Assembly (NCBI RefSeq): GCF_023156505.1
Contig: NZ_JALNMJ010000013.1
Span: forward strand, 115,378 to 179,377
DNA length: 64,000 nt
Source: Roseibium sediminicola
GTDB taxonomy: Bacteria; Pseudomonadota; Alphaproteobacteria; Rhizobiales; Stappiaceae
Direction of reading: 5' to 3'
Shown here: piece after piece, positions 20,025-29,527 of the stretch
Layout of the letters: each line of letters starts with the position of its first letter
Position numbering within the stretch: position 1 is the stretch's first letter
The notes under the pieces: model-generated
Database searches by the model: none
What the model saw: only the letters and a program-made list of their open reading frames with translations
What the model was told of the DNA's origin: nothing
Program-made: the position numbers and the translations under genes

Positions 20025-20429
20025 ATGCCGCTGACACAAGTTTCCATCCGCAAGGGCTCGAAGACGGAAGCGCAGAAAAACACGCTTCTGAACGAGATCT
20101 ACCAGGCCATGCGCGAGACGTTCGACGTGCCCGAAGACGACCGCTTCATGACCATCACCGAACACGCCCCGGAAGACTTCGTCTTCGGCCGGCATTACAT
20201 GAACATTGCCCGCTCCGACGATCTGATCCTGATCCTCTTGACCGTCAGCGACACACGCACGGTTCAGAAAAAACAGGCGCTGTTCAAGCGGATCGCGACC
20301 GGCCTGGTGCGGGAACTCGGCGTGCGCCCGGAAGACATCTTCATCAATCTGGTGGAGACCAGGATGGAGAACTGGTCCTTCGGGAACGGCATTGCGCAAT
20401 ACGCGGACAGGGCACCGGCAATGGCTTGA
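20025..20429 (+). CDS. Tautomerase-superfamily protein
   Basis: 134 residues behind ACGGAGG. Pro2, the catalytic base of the 4-oxalocrotonate tautomerase superfamily, is present (MPLTQVSIRKG). EIYQAMRETFDVPEDDRFMTITEH and YMNIARSDDLILI fit the longer malonate-semialdehyde-decarboxylase-like/tautomerase_2 group. It probably isomerises an enol or keto acid. Regulation by the divergent LysR protein is inferred from position. Confidence 0.8.
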   Translation: MPLTQVSIRKGSKTEAQKNTLLNEIYQAMRETFDVPEDDRFMTITEHAPEDFVFGRHYMNIARSDDLILILLTVSDTRTVQKKQALFKRIATGLVRELGVRPEDIFINLVETRMENWSFGNGIAQYADRAPAMA

Positions 20430-20493
20430 GGCTGCAGCGCTTTGCAGACCGAAGCTTTCATTATACTCTTGCGCCAGTTTGGCGGAGAGTTCG

Positions 20494-20718
20494 ATGGCAC
20501 CCAAGATACCCGTTTCCATTCCGGTGGATCCCCGGCTGGCAAAACAGGCCGGGGACCTGAAGGTCGACCTCAGCAAAGCGGCCGAGGACGGCCTCACACG
20601 TGCGGTGCAAGAAGAGCGGGAACGTCTGTGGCGGCTTGAAAACGCCGGCGCCATCGAAGCGGCCAATGCCTTTGTCGATGAAAACGGCCTGCCCTTCGAC
20701 CGGCACCGGCAGTTTTGA
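20494..20718 (+). CDS. ccdA: CcdA-family antitoxin
   Basis: 74 residues from the ATG at 20494, behind GGCGGAGAG. The N-terminal half (VSIPVDPRLAKQAGDLKVDLSKAAEDGLTRAV) is a ribbon-helix-helix DNA-binding domain. The C-terminal tail (AANAFVDENGLPFDRHRQF) is the disordered toxin-neutralising segment. Its stop codon overlaps the ccdB ATG by one base (TGATG). Autoregulation by the CcdA-CcdB complex is expected. A TATACT -10-like box lies at 20462-20467. Confidence 0.88.
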   Translation: MAPKIPVSIPVDPRLAKQAGDLKVDLSKAAEDGLTRAVQEERERLWRLENAGAIEAANAFVDENGLPFDRHRQF

Positions 20719-21017
20719 TGGCCCGGTTCGACGTCCGGCGGCTCGACAATTCGGCTTATCTGGCGCTGGAACTGCAGGCTGACCTGCTGGACGGGTTCAA
20801 TACAAGGGTCGTGGCACCGCTGATCCCGAAGGAAGATATTGGCGGCCATATCTCACGGCTCAATCCGGTGTTCACGATTGGCGGTGGAACCTATGTCATG
20901 CTGACCCAGCACCTGGCCGCGGTGCCCACGACCGAGCTCGGCGACGTGGTCTGCAATCTCGGCAAGCACCGGGACGATATTACGGCTGCGACGGATTTCC
21001 TGTTCCAGGGGTTTTGA
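20718..21017 (+). CDS. ccdB: CcdB-family toxin
   Basis: 99 residues, starting at the ATG that overlaps the ccdA stop. FDVRRLDNSAYLALELQADLLDGFNTRVVAPLIP matches the CcdB SH3-like core, and LNPVFTIGGGTYVMLTQHLAAVP the middle strands. CcdB poisons DNA gyrase. In the plasmid toxin the gyrase-contacting residues are the last three, Trp-Gly-Ile; here the end reads LFQGF, so the Trp is a Gln. Toxicity may be reduced or the target contact changed. Confidence 0.87.
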   Translation: MARFDVRRLDNSAYLALELQADLLDGFNTRVVAPLIPKEDIGGHISRLNPVFTIGGGTYVMLTQHLAAVPTTELGDVVCNLGKHRDDITAATDFLFQGF

Positions 21018-21151
21018 ACGCTGCAAAACAGAAACGGCGCCGGGCCGAAGCCCAGGCGCCGTTTTCTGGTCCTGGTTCTGTCCAACCGGCCAGCATTGTC
21101 GGGGGCCGATCAGAATTCTTGAGGGACCGGCCTCTCGGCCCGTCCGATGCC

Positions 21152-21289
21152 TTAGCGCCGGTTGAGCGGCAGGTCGGCCAGTTCACGCTGGCTCATGCGG
21201 ACGACGGCCGGATGGGACAGCGGGTCGGTGCGGTCATAGGCCGAAGCCGGGGTTGCCCGGAACTGGCGGCGCATAAACAGTTTCATCAT
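21152..21289 (-). CDS. Small DUF1127-like protein (45 aa)
   Basis: 45 residues starting at the ATG at 21289, behind a strong AAAAAGGAGA. The protein begins MMKLFMRRQF and ends MSQRELADLPLNRR, similar to the RELADLGLSR core of DUF1127 microproteins common in alphaproteobacteria. It is divergent from a GcvA-type LysR gene. DUF1127 proteins have been linked to RNA and phosphate metabolism, but assignment here rests on a short resemblance. Confidence 0.6.
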   Translation of the reverse strand: MMKLFMRRQFRATPASAYDRTDPLSHPAVVRMSQRELADLPLNRR

Positions 21290-21423
21290 GAGGTTCAATC
21301 TCCTTTTTGTTGTTTTTCTCATGGCCAAATTCCTTTTCTTGAATTTAGCTATGCTGACTATATACGGCGCATCTTCTCCAAAAAAAATCGACTTCTTCTG
21401 AGTTTCGCTTTAGTTTTTCTAAA

Positions 21424-22341
21424 ATGAAGAACCTCAGTCGCATTCATCTCTCGGGCCTCAGGGCCGTGGAGGCCGTCGGCCGGCTCGGCTCGGTCAAGGC
21501 GGCAGCCGACGAGCTCGGCGTCACCGTCGGCGCCGTCAGCCAACAGGTGCAGAAGACCGAGGCCCAGCTCGGGGTGCAGCTGTTCGAGCGCCAGAACCGG
21601 GCGCTGCTGCCGACGGCCCATGTGCTGGCAATGCAGCCACACCTGACGAGTGCGATGTCGTCCCTGTCGACGGCAATCGCCACCACCCAGCGCGGGCGCG
21701 AGGACGCGCTGACCATCTCCGTCGCGCCCGTCTTTGCCGGCAAGTGGCTGGTCTGGCATTTGAAAAACTTCAACAAGGCCCATCCGGGGATCCGGGTGCG
21801 CGTCGAGGCAACGGTCGATCTGGTTGACCCGGACACCAGCGATGTCGATCTGTGCATCCGTGTCGGCAACGGCCCCTATCCCGGCCTCAATGCCGAAAAA
21901 CTGCTCAACCAGCGGATCTTCCCCGTCTGCAGCCCGGCGCTCGCCAGGGAGATCAGGGAGCCAAAGGACATCGGCAAGCTGCCGATCATCCGCGACCCGG
22001 GCCAGATGTTCACCTGGAAAACCTGGCTCGATCTCTTCGGTCTCGACGAAAGCATCCTGCAAGACGGCCCGACCTTTTCCGACGGCTCGCTGTGCCTCGA
22101 CGCTGCGATTGCCGGCCAGGGCGTCTTTCTCGCCTGGGAGACCCTTGCCGTCTACGCGGTCAAATCCGGCCAGGTGATCGCCCCCTTCCCGGAGCGCCCG
22201 GCGACTGGCAGTGCCTATTGGCTGATCAGCGGCAAAAACGCGCCGCGTACAAAGGCCAAGCAGGCGTTCGGCGACTGGCTGAAGGAGGAGCTGCAGAGCT
22301 CGATCGGCCGGCCGAAGGGGGCTGATGTGGTGGAAGCCTAA
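21424..22341 (+). CDS. GcvA-type LysR transcriptional regulator
   Basis: 305 residues. The HTH is LSGLRAVEAVGRLGSVKAAADELGVTVGAVSQQVQKTEAQLGVQLFER. The C-terminal domain with FAGKWLVWHLKNFNKAHPGIRVRVEAT and DVDLCIRVGNGPYPGL is typical of the GcvA subgroup. It is divergent from the DUF1127-like gene, with an AT-rich promoter region between (21290-21423). Target genes are inferred only by position. Confidence 0.9.
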   Translation: MKNLSRIHLSGLRAVEAVGRLGSVKAAADELGVTVGAVSQQVQKTEAQLGVQLFERQNRALLPTAHVLAMQPHLTSAMSSLSTAIATTQRGREDALTISVAPVFAGKWLVWHLKNFNKAHPGIRVRVEATVDLVDPDTSDVDLCIRVGNGPYPGLNAEKLLNQRIFPVCSPALAREIREPKDIGKLPIIRDPGQMFTWKTWLDLFGLDESILQDGPTFSDGSLCLDAAIAGQGVFLAWETLAVYAVKSGQVIAPFPERPATGSAYWLISGKNAPRTKAKQAFGDWLKEELQSSIGRPKGADVVEA

Positions 22342-22358
22342 CTGAAAAAGGCTCACAT

Positions 22359-23312
22359 CTAGTCCACACCAGTGATGGATCTTCCGAGAACATCCGCCTT
22401 GACCGCGCCGCGCATGCCCATGGGCTGGGGTTTCCCCGTCGTGCTGTCCTTGCGCGTCTGCGCCTCCAACTCGCCGTTGAGTTCCGCGCCGAACAGAACG
22501 ATATAGGCGGACATCCAAAGCCACATGAGCAGGATGATGACGCCGGCCAGGCTACCGAAGGTCTTGTTGTAGCTGCCGAAATTGGCCACATAGACGGAGA
22601 AGCCGTAAGACGCGGCCATCCAGAGCAGGCACGCAAGCACGGCCCCCGGCGTGATCCATTTCCATTTGGCGTCCGCCCTTGAAGGCCCGAACCGATAGAC
22701 GAGCGACAGGCCCGTGACCGTCAGCAGTGCCATCACAAGCCATCGAAACGCGGAGAAAGCCGCTTCCATCCAGGCCGGCAATTGCACGATGCTGAAGACG
22801 GCCGGCAGCAGCAAGGCCGACACCAATCCCATGATGAAAGCCACGACCAGGATCAGTGACAGGACAAGGGTCAGGGCGTTAAGCTGGAAGAACCCGCGCT
22901 TTTCGGTTTCGCCATAAGCGACGTTGAGCCCTTCCATCATGCTGGCGATGCCCCTTGAAACCGAATAGAGGGACAAGACCAGACTGAAGGCGAAAGCCAG
23001 CCCGAGACCGGTGCCGCGCGCGCCCGCAACGCTTTGCGCCTGGTCCAGTATGATCAGGGCCGCTTCCTGCGGAACGACCGACTTGATCAATTCAAGCTGC
23101 CTTGCGATCTCGACCGGCTCCACGACCAGACCCGAAAGCGCCATCAAGGCAGTGATTGCCGGAAAAATCGCCAGAAGACCGTAAAACGCCACACCCGCCG
23201 CTATCAGGCCGACATGGTCGCGCTCCATGGCCAGCCAGACACGATAGGCGACATCCAGCCATCCCAGCGGTGGTATCTCTGCGGGTGTCTCCGCCGTGCG
23301 GCCACGTGACAT
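22359..23312 (-). CDS. YihY/BrkB-family inner-membrane protein
   Basis: 317 residues from the ATG at 23312, behind GAAGGGGGAAG; the open frame continues upstream but without a ribosome site. Six hydrophobic segments are visible. The family signature GVAFYGLLAIFPAITALMAL lies near residue 40, and FGSLAGVIILLMWLWMSAYIVLFGAELN near 260. The family was once called ribonuclease BN by mistake. Its function is unknown, possibly transport. The C-terminal 35 residues are cytoplasmic and charged. Convergent with the LysR gene. Confidence 0.88.
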   Translation of the reverse strand: MSRGRTAETPAEIPPLGWLDVAYRVWLAMERDHVGLIAAGVAFYGLLAIFPAITALMALSGLVVEPVEIARQLELIKSVVPQEAALIILDQAQSVAGARGTGLGLAFAFSLVLSLYSVSRGIASMMEGLNVAYGETEKRGFFQLNALTLVLSLILVVAFIMGLVSALLLPAVFSIVQLPAWMEAAFSAFRWLVMALLTVTGLSLVYRFGPSRADAKWKWITPGAVLACLLWMAASYGFSVYVANFGSYNKTFGSLAGVIILLMWLWMSAYIVLFGAELNGELEAQTRKDSTTGKPQPMGMRGAVKADVLGRSITGVD

Positions 23313-23781
23313 GCTTCCCCCTTCGATCTTCGGCACCGCAGCCAATGAAAAGCAGCCGCGGCCTTGCCAACATTGGGAGTAAACGCGCACGCACGCCGGG
23401 GGTTCCGCTTGCCCGCCGACCTGCATGCGCCCCGGTGCGCCTTCCGGCACCCGCGATAGCGCCATTTCCGCTTGCCATCCGTCCGGCATTGAGTACATTG
23501 ACGCCCATGAGCAACCGCAGCGCAGATATTCGCCGCAAGGGCGACATGACCGGCACCTCGGGCCTGGCAATGGCTGCGGCGCGCCTCATCGAGCTGCAGG
23601 GCCCTGCCTGCGGCCGATTTATGCGCTAAGGCGCTTTTATTCCCGCGCTTTTCTCTTCACCGGTGCGTCACGCAATAATGCGTTTCAGGCCGTGGCTTTC
23701 CACGCCATTATTCGCTAAAAGACCCCGACTTTCTGTTTCGACACCTCCGCGCGCATCGCGCGAACCGACGACCGAGTACGC
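23313..23781 (+). other. 469-bp region upstream of pheS with possible leader ORF and hairpins
   Basis: No ordinary gene is supported. A 40-codon frame (23507-23629, beginning MSNRSADIRRKG and ending CGRFMR) is followed by GCGC-TAA-GGCGC with a T-run (23623-23637). A second imperfect hairpin (AATAATG...CATTATT, 23677-23715) lies closer to pheS. The arrangement resembles an attenuation leader, but the small frame is not rich in Phe codons, so this is tentative. Confidence 0.35.
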
Positions 23782-24864
23782 ATGTCCAATCTCGATACAC
23801 TTGAATCCGAACTTCTGGCCGCCATTGAGAGCGCCGCGAGTGAAGCCGCCCTGGAAGAGATCCGGGTGCAGGCCCTGGGCAAGAAGGGCAAGATCTCCGA
23901 GCAGATGAAAACACTCGGCAAGATGAGCCCGGAAGAGCGCCAGGTCATGGGCCCGGCGCTGAACGGCCTGAAGGCCAAGGTCACCGACGCCCTCGCCGCC
24001 CGCAAGGACGTTCTGGCCGAGGCCGCCCTGGAAGCCCGCCTGGCCAGCGAAACCGTCGACGTCACGCTGCCTCTGCGCCCGTCGCCCGCCGAAACCGGCC
24101 GGGTGCATCCGGTCAGCCAGGTGATCGACGAACTGACCGCGATCTTCGCCGACATGGGCTTTTCCATCGCCGAAGGCCCGGACATCGAAACCGATGAATT
24201 GAACTTCACCGCGCTGAACTTCCCTGAAGGCCACCCGGCGCGCGAGATGCATGACACGTTCTTCTTCAACGAACGGCAAGACAGCGAGCGCCTGCTGCTG
24301 CGCACGCACACCTCCCCGGTGCAGATCCGCACCATGCGCAACCAGGAACCGCCGATCCGCGTGATCATCCCGGGCCGGACCTATCGTTGCGACAGCGACC
24401 AGACCCACACGCCGATGTTCCACCAGGTCGAAGGCCTCGTCATCGACAAGGAAAGCCATTTCGGCCACCTGAAATGGATCCTGCACGAGTTCTGCAAGTC
24501 CTTCTTCGAGGTCGACGATATCAAGATGCGGTTCCGGCCGAGCTTCTTCCCGTTCACCGAACCGTCCATGGAAGTCGACATCCAGTGCGACCGGTCCGGC
24601 GGCGAGGTCAAGATCGGCCAGGGCGAGGATTGGCTCGAAATCCTCGGCTGCGGCATGGTCCATCCGAATGTGATCCGCAATTGCGGCCTCGACCCGGATG
24701 TCTATCAGGGCTTTGCCTGGGGCATGGGCATCGACCGCATCGCCATGCTGAAATACGGCATGCCGGACTTGCGTGCCTTCTTTGACGCGGATGTACGCTG
24801 GATCCAGCATTACGGCTTCCGCCCTCTCGACCTGCCGACCCTGTTCGGCGGTCTGTCCAGTTAA
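23782..24864 (+). CDS. pheS: Phenylalanyl-tRNA synthetase alpha subunit
   Basis: 360 residues, normal PheS length. An N-terminal coiled coil (about 1-85) binds tRNA-Phe. The class II catalytic core has motif 1 ([19 protein letters not shown]), motif 2 ([28 protein letters not shown]) and motif 3 ([18 protein letters not shown]). It forms the alpha2-beta2 enzyme with PheT, encoded 750 bp downstream beyond one intervening gene. Confidence 0.97.
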   Translation: MSNLDTLESELLAAIESAASEAALEEIRVQALGKKGKISEQMKTLGKMSPEERQVMGPALNGLKAKVTDALAARKDVLAEAALEARLASETVDVTLPLRPSPAETGRVHPVSQVIDELTAIFADMGFSIAEGPDIETDELNFTALNFPEGHPAREMHDTFFFNERQDSERLLLRTHTSPVQIRTMRNQEPPIRVIIPGRTYRCDSDQTHTPMFHQVEGLVIDKESHFGHLKWILHEFCKSFFEVDDIKMRFRPSFFPFTEPSMEVDIQCDRSGGEVKIGQGEDWLEILGCGMVHPNVIRNCGLDPDVYQGFAWGMGIDRIAMLKYGMPDLRAFFDADVRWIQHYGFRPLDLPTLFGGLSS

Positions 24865-24887
24865 CCTTCGGAACGGGGGCAACCACC

Positions 24888-25550
24888 ATGTCCATGCTGA
24901 TCCGCATCAGTCTTGTTCTTCTGCTGAGCCTTTTCGCGGCGCTGCCTGCCGCCGCCCAGACCGCGACGACCGCGGACCAGGAGTCGCGCGTTGCCTCGCC
25001 GACCTCCTTCCTGGAGGCCTGCGCGGAAAAGATCGAAAGCCGCGGCCGCCTGCGCTTCTGCGACACCTACTTTCGCGACAAGCTCGGCACCGAAGCCGAT
25101 GCGCTGTTGTACCTGCGCGACCGGATCACGCGGCTGCGCGCCGGTCATGAGGCAAGCTCCGCGGAAAAGTATCAAAGCTTTCTGCAGGCGATCTATATCG
25201 TTGCTTTCCTGACCATCGCCTCGATCGTACTGATCGCCAGCGACCGGCGCATCGGCGGCACCGCCAAATGGGCCGGCCTGACCTCAACGGCGGCGCTTCT
25301 GGTGATGGTCGTCATCGTCGCCATGGGCTGGCTCGGCAAATACCGGGCGGAATATTCCGCTCAGGTCGAGCTTGGCATCCTGCGCGACCGGATCGAGACC
25401 GAAGCGGCCCAGGCGATCGCAACCAAACAGCAGATCACGCCGGAAATCGTGCGCGGCTGGACCAAGGACTTTTCCGAGATCGGCCGGCGCTTTGCCGAAA
25501 ACTACGGTGCCGCGACGGTCCTGCCCGAAGTCGACCGTTTCAACAACTGA
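24888..25550 (+). CDS. Hypothetical membrane protein between pheS and pheT
   Basis: 220 residues. A cleavable signal (LVLLLSLFAALPAAAQT) comes first, then a short periplasmic part with two Cys (EACAEKIESRGRLRFCDTYF). Two membrane helices follow (about 100-118 and 128-148), and the end is a helical tail (IATKQQITPEIVRGWTKDFSEIGRRF). No family recognised. It starts 23 bp after pheS and ends 61 bp before pheT in the same direction, so it is probably in the same transcript. Confidence 0.7.
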   Translation: MSMLIRISLVLLLSLFAALPAAAQTATTADQESRVASPTSFLEACAEKIESRGRLRFCDTYFRDKLGTEADALLYLRDRITRLRAGHEASSAEKYQSFLQAIYIVAFLTIASIVLIASDRRIGGTAKWAGLTSTAALLVMVVIVAMGWLGKYRAEYSAQVELGILRDRIETEAAQAIATKQQITPEIVRGWTKDFSEIGRRFAENYGAATVLPEVDRFNN

Positions 25551-25611
25551 TCCGCCATTCCTCCCGTTTCGCAGCCCGCGTGCGCTGCTTGAGATTTGAA
25601 GAGACAACATT

Positions 25612-28029
25612 ATGAAATTCACCCTTTCCTGGCTCAAGGAACATCTTGAGACCGATGCCAGCCTGGATGAGATCGTCGAACGTCTCACCATGATCGGCCT
25701 GGAAGTCGAGGAAGTCACCAACAAGGCCGACCGGCTGAAGAGTTTCCGGATCGCGAAGGTTCTGGAAGCCGAGCAGCACCCGAATGCGGACCGGCTGCGT
25801 GTCCTGAAAGTCGACACCGGCGAAGGCGACCCGATCCAGATCGTCTGCGGCGCCCCCAATGCCCGCGCCGGCCTCGTCGGCGTGCTGGGCAAGCCGGGCG
25901 ACTATATTCCCGGCCTCGATGTGACCCTGTCTGTCGGCAAGATCCGCGACGTGGAAAGCTTCGGCATGATGTGCTCGGAGCGCGAGCTGGAACTTTCGGA
26001 AGAACATGACGGCATCATCGACCTGCCCGAGGACGCACCTGTCGGCATGACCTATGCCGAATGGGCCGGCCTTGACGAACCGGTGATCGAGATCGGTCTG
26101 ACGCCCAACCGCCCGGACTGCACCGGTGTCTACGGCATTGCCCGCGACCTGGCGGCCGCCGGCCTCGGCAAGCTGAAGGAACGCAGCCACGAACAGATCC
26201 GCGGCAGTTACCCCTGCCCGGTGTCCGTCACGCTCGATTTCGGCGACACCAAGCCGATGTGCAAGGCTTTCGGTCTGCGTCTGGTCAAGAGCGTCAAGAA
26301 CGGCCCGTCGCCGAAATGGCTACAGGACCGCCTGACCGCCATCGGCCTCCGCCCGATCAACATCCTGGTGGACATCACCAACTACATGACCTTCGACCAG
26401 GGCCGGCCGCTGCACGTCTTCGATGCCGACAAGGTCCATGGCAATCTGGTGGTCCGCAGGGGCAAGGCCGGCGAGAAGATCGACGGCCTTAACGGCAAGT
26501 CCTACGACATCGATGACACGGTCTGCGTGATTTCCGACGACAACGGCGTGGAAAGCCTCGGCGGCATCCTGGGCGGCGAACCGTCCGGCTGTACCGAGGA
26601 CACGGTCAATGTGCTGATCGAATCCGCGCTCTGGGACGAGGACGGCATTGCCGCCACCGGCCGCAAGCTCGGCGTCAACACCGATGCCCGCTACCGGTTC
26701 GAGCGCGGTGTCGACCCGAACTACATGATGCCGGGACTGGAAGCGGCAACGCGCATGGTGCTGGACCTGTGCGGCGGCGAACCGTCCGAGGCGCTGCAGG
26801 CGGGCGAAATCCCGGACAGCAGCAACATCATCAATTTCCCCTATTCGGAAATCAAGCGCCTCAGCGGCGTCGACGTCACGCCGGCGGAAGCCAATGTCAC
26901 GCTGAAGTCGCTCGGCTTCTGGGTGTCCGGCTCCGGCGATACGGTCAAGGTTGCCGCGCCGAGCTGGCGTCCGGATATTGAAGGCAAAGCGGATCTGGTC
27001 GAAGAGGTTGTGCGCATCCTCGGCCTCGACCGGGTGCCGTTCACGCCGCTGCCGCCCACCGGCTCCGTCGGCCAGAAGGTGCTGACCACGGGCCAGATCC
27101 GGCGCAGCAAGGCGCGCCGGGCGCTGGCCACGCGCGGTTTCAACGAGGCCGTGACCTGGTCGTTCATCGCCAAGGACCAGGCCGAGCTGTTCGGCGGCGG
27201 CAGCGCGGCCCTCGCCCTGGCCAACCCGATTTCCAGCGAGATGTCCGACATGCGCCCGAGCCTGCTGCCAGGCCTTCTGGCGGCCGCGCAGCGTAACGCC
27301 GACCGCGGCTATGGCGACGTCGCCCTGTTCGAGGTCGGTCAGGTGTTTGAGAACGATACGCCGGAGGGCCAGAAAATGGTCGCCGCGGGCGTGCGCCGCG
27401 GCACCGCCAAACTGGCGGGGGCCGGACGTCACTGGGCGGGCAGCTCCGCTGCCGTCGATGTGTATGACGCCAAGGCGGATGCCGAAGCGGCGCTTGCCGC
27501 CATCGGCGCGCCGGTCGAAAAGCTGCAGATCTACACCGATGCCCCGGCGACCTTCCATCCGGGCCGCTCCGGCTGTCTGAAGCTCGGACCGAAAAACACG
27601 CTGGCGGTGTTTGGCGAAATCCATCCGCGCACCTTGCAGGCCCTGGACATCGAAGGCCCGCTGGTCGGGTTCGAGATCTATCTCGACGCCCTGCCGCAGC
27701 CGAAGGGCAAGGGCGGCCGTTCCAAGGGTGCTCTCAATGTCAGCGACCTGATGCCGGTGCGGCGTGACTTTGCCTTTCTGATGGCCAAGGACGTCAGCGC
27801 GGAAACGCTGCTGAAAGCCGCCCGCGGCGCGGACAAGACCCTGATCGAGGAGGTCACCCTGTTCGATATCTATGAAGGCCAGGGCGTGCCGGAAGGCCAG
27901 AAGTCCGTCGCCGTCGACGTGCTGCTGCAGCCGCGTCAGAAGACCCTGACGGATGAGGAAATCGACGCGGTGGCCAAGAAGATCATCGCCAATGTCGAAA
28001 AGGCGACCGGCGGCTCGCTGAGAAGCTGA
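25612..28029 (+). CDS. pheT: Phenylalanyl-tRNA synthetase beta subunit
   Basis: 805 residues. The N-terminal EMAP/tRNA-binding OB domain is at about 40-150 ([24 protein letters not shown]). The B3/B4 editing domain ([25 protein letters not shown]) hydrolyses mis-charged Tyr-tRNA. The B5 domain and catalytic-like core follow ([42 protein letters not shown]). The C-terminal ferredoxin-fold anticodon-binding domain is at about 715-805 ([10 protein letters not shown]...[17 protein letters not shown]). Followed by a strong terminator. Confidence 0.97.
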   Translation: MKFTLSWLKEHLETDASLDEIVERLTMIGLEVEEVTNKADRLKSFRIAKVLEAEQHPNADRLRVLKVDTGEGDPIQIVCGAPNARAGLVGVLGKPGDYIPGLDVTLSVGKIRDVESFGMMCSERELELSEEHDGIIDLPEDAPVGMTYAEWAGLDEPVIEIGLTPNRPDCTGVYGIARDLAAAGLGKLKERSHEQIRGSYPCPVSVTLDFGDTKPMCKAFGLRLVKSVKNGPSPKWLQDRLTAIGLRPINILVDITNYMTFDQGRPLHVFDADKVHGNLVVRRGKAGEKIDGLNGKSYDIDDTVCVISDDNGVESLGGILGGEPSGCTEDTVNVLIESALWDEDGIAATGRKLGVNTDARYRFERGVDPNYMMPGLEAATRMVLDLCGGEPSEALQAGEIPDSSNIINFPYSEIKRLSGVDVTPAEANVTLKSLGFWVSGSGDTVKVAAPSWRPDIEGKADLVEEVVRILGLDRVPFTPLPPTGSVGQKVLTTGQIRRSKARRALATRGFNEAVTWSFIAKDQAELFGGGSAALALANPISSEMSDMRPSLLPGLLAAAQRNADRGYGDVALFEVGQVFENDTPEGQKMVAAGVRRGTAKLAGAGRHWAGSSAAVDVYDAKADAEAALAAIGAPVEKLQIYTDAPATFHPGRSGCLKLGPKNTLAVFGEIHPRTLQALDIEGPLVGFEIYLDALPQPKGKGGRSKGALNVSDLMPVRRDFAFLMAKDVSAETLLKAARGADKTLIEEVTLFDIYEGQGVPEGQKSVAVDVLLQPRQKTLTDEEIDAVAKKIIANVEKATGGSLRS

Positions 28030-28047
28030 GGTCCGTCACGAATTCGA

Positions 28048-28078
28048 AACCGCACGGGTAAAACCGTGCGGTTTTTTT
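28048..28078 (+). terminator. Intrinsic terminator of the pheS-pheT operon
   Basis: AACCGCACGG and CCGTGCGGTT form a perfect 10-bp stem with a 6-nt loop, followed by seven Ts, 18 bp after the pheT stop. Confidence 0.9.
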
Positions 28079-28099
28079 CATGCCTGGAGCTTGTCGCGT

Positions 28100-28420
28100 T
28101 CAATTGTTGCGCTGGCCGGTTTCCGCGCAAATCAGCACCGTGCAGCGCTTGTTGTCCTCGGTCTGCACGAATGTGTTGCGCACGGTCTGGCCGGTGAAAC
28201 ACTGGTTCCGGTTGGTGACATAGCGATCGAACTTGTGCGGGCCGGATTTCAGATTAATGGCGCCGAACCGGTTGATCAGGGCGTGCGTCTCTTCGCAGGT
28301 CAGGTTCGTGGTGTCCGGCTGCCGGCGTGTTTGTGCCTCCACAGCGGAAACAAGGGATAAGCAAATAAAAGAGAAGACAAAAAATCTACCGGCACAGCCC
28401 GCAATTAAAAGTTGCTTCAT
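28100..28420 (-). CDS. Small secreted four-Cys protein, paralogue 1 of 3
   Basis: 106 residues. A signal peptide (FFVFSFICLSLVSAVEAQT) precedes a mature domain of about 75 residues. It shares a pattern with the two genes upstream: LTC, then a helix with ALI, then FDRYVTNRNQC, then TEDNKRC, then C. The four Cys probably pair in disulfides in the periplasm or outside the cell. No function is known. It is 249 bp downstream of paralogue 2, a gap with no coding sequence. Confidence 0.75.
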   Translation of the reverse strand: MKQLLIAGCAGRFFVFSFICLSLVSAVEAQTRRQPDTTNLTCEETHALINRFGAINLKSGPHKFDRYVTNRNQCFTGQTVRNTFVQTEDNKRCTVLICAETGQRNN

Positions 28421-28669
28421 TGTGTTTTTCCCGCTAGCCGCAAGTTCTGTCCGGTGTTTTTCAGGTTATTTGATGTAGTAAATGGGCATGCCTGCCAGAA
28501 ATAGGCAATCCCTATTTCATATTTGTGAAACGCCCTTCCATAACGGCGTTACACCAAGCTTCCGCCTCAAGAGGCTGCCGGAAAAACCTGAACAACCGAT
28601 AAATTGTCTAAAGCAGATACCCGCTTCAAGCGCACAGAAACGCAACGGATGAAACGCGATGGCCGCGCC

Positions 28670-28990
28670 CTAGCGGCTGCCTCGATTCTGGTAACATCGA
28701 TTGCCCACGGCGCATTCCGGATTGTCTTTGGTCGGCGCGAAATTCGCCCGCACCTGATTGCTCTGCGGCAGGCAGTAACTGGCGTTGGCAACAAATTTCT
28801 CGAATGTGGACGGTCCGGTCGTCATCACGATGCTGCCGCTCTTCTGGACCAGCTGCTGGGCTTCATTGCAGGTCAGCCTGCGGGTGTCCGGGCGGCCAGC
28901 CTGGGCGTGCGCCAGGGACGCGGTCAAAACCAGGCAAACCGCCGTGAGAGCCGCGCCCCTGATCCATTGCCGAATTGGAATCTTCGCCAT
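28670..28990 (-). CDS. Small secreted four-Cys protein, paralogue 2 of 3
   Basis: 106 residues from the ATG at 28990 behind GGCGGAGAG; a longer upstream reading lies inside paralogue 3. The signal peptide is AALTAVCLVLTASLAHAQA. The mature part repeats the family pattern: LTCNEAQQLVQ, TFEKFVANASYC, TKDNPEC, C. It is the most diverged copy, having a Ser/Pro-containing loop (LPQSNQVRANFAP). It follows paralogue 3 by 40 bp, so those two are likely co-transcribed. Confidence 0.75.
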   Translation of the reverse strand: MAKIPIRQWIRGAALTAVCLVLTASLAHAQAGRPDTRRLTCNEAQQLVQKSGSIVMTTGPSTFEKFVANASYCLPQSNQVRANFAPTKDNPECAVGNRCYQNRGSR

Positions 28991-29030
28991 GCTCTCCGCC
29001 ATTCCGGCCCTCCCATAACAGCCGCCCGGC

Positions 29031-29345
29031 TCAGTCGTAGCGCCAGGGCTGAGGATTGACGCAGCGCCAGACCATGCAGCGGTTGTTGTCCCTGGTGGGC
29101 ACATAGTCGCGCTGGGTGACCTCGCCATGCTGGCAGAAATTCCTGTTGGCCACATAACGGTCAAAGGTGTAACGGCCGGTGCTCAGCACCACGCCGCCGC
29201 GCTGCTGGATCAGCGACTGGACCTGACCGCAGGACATAGACGTCGTGTTCGGCCTCCCGGACTGCGCCCCCGCAAGGGTCGTGGCGGCCAGGAGTGAGCT
29301 TCCGGCCAGTGCGGTTATCGCCAGTTTTGTCAGCAGTTTGCTCAT
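29031..29345 (-). CDS. Small secreted four-Cys protein, paralogue 3 of 3
   Basis: 104 residues. The signal peptide is ALAGSSLLAATTLAGAQS. The mature domain reads MSCGQVQSLIQQRGG, FDRYVANRNFC, TRDNNRC, C, with the same spacing as its neighbours. It is the first gene in the direction of transcription and closest to paralogue 1 in sequence. Function unknown. Confidence 0.75.
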   Translation of the reverse strand: MSKLLTKLAITALAGSSLLAATTLAGAQSGRPNTTSMSCGQVQSLIQQRGGVVLSTGRYTFDRYVANRNFCQHGEVTQRDYVPTRDNNRCMVWRCVNPQPWRYD

Positions 29346-29527
29346 AGGAAATTCCCGAAATTAAAGCGCTCCAAATGAGATGGCGTTGCCCGTCGGGGTG
29401 TCAAGGTTTGGGCCTGCGGCCGCTTGACGCTTGCAGGCCTGGTTCAGTCCTCCATTTCGGCCCCCCCCCAGCTTCCGCAAGGCGCAGAATCGGATAGGGT
29501 CCGCACTTGCAGCAAAAGGAACCGGCG

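Noticed and set aside
28100..29345. The three similar genes as a CRISPR-like or DNA repeat array
   Set aside because: Similarity is at protein level only; the units are full genes with signal peptides and differ greatly in DNA sequence.
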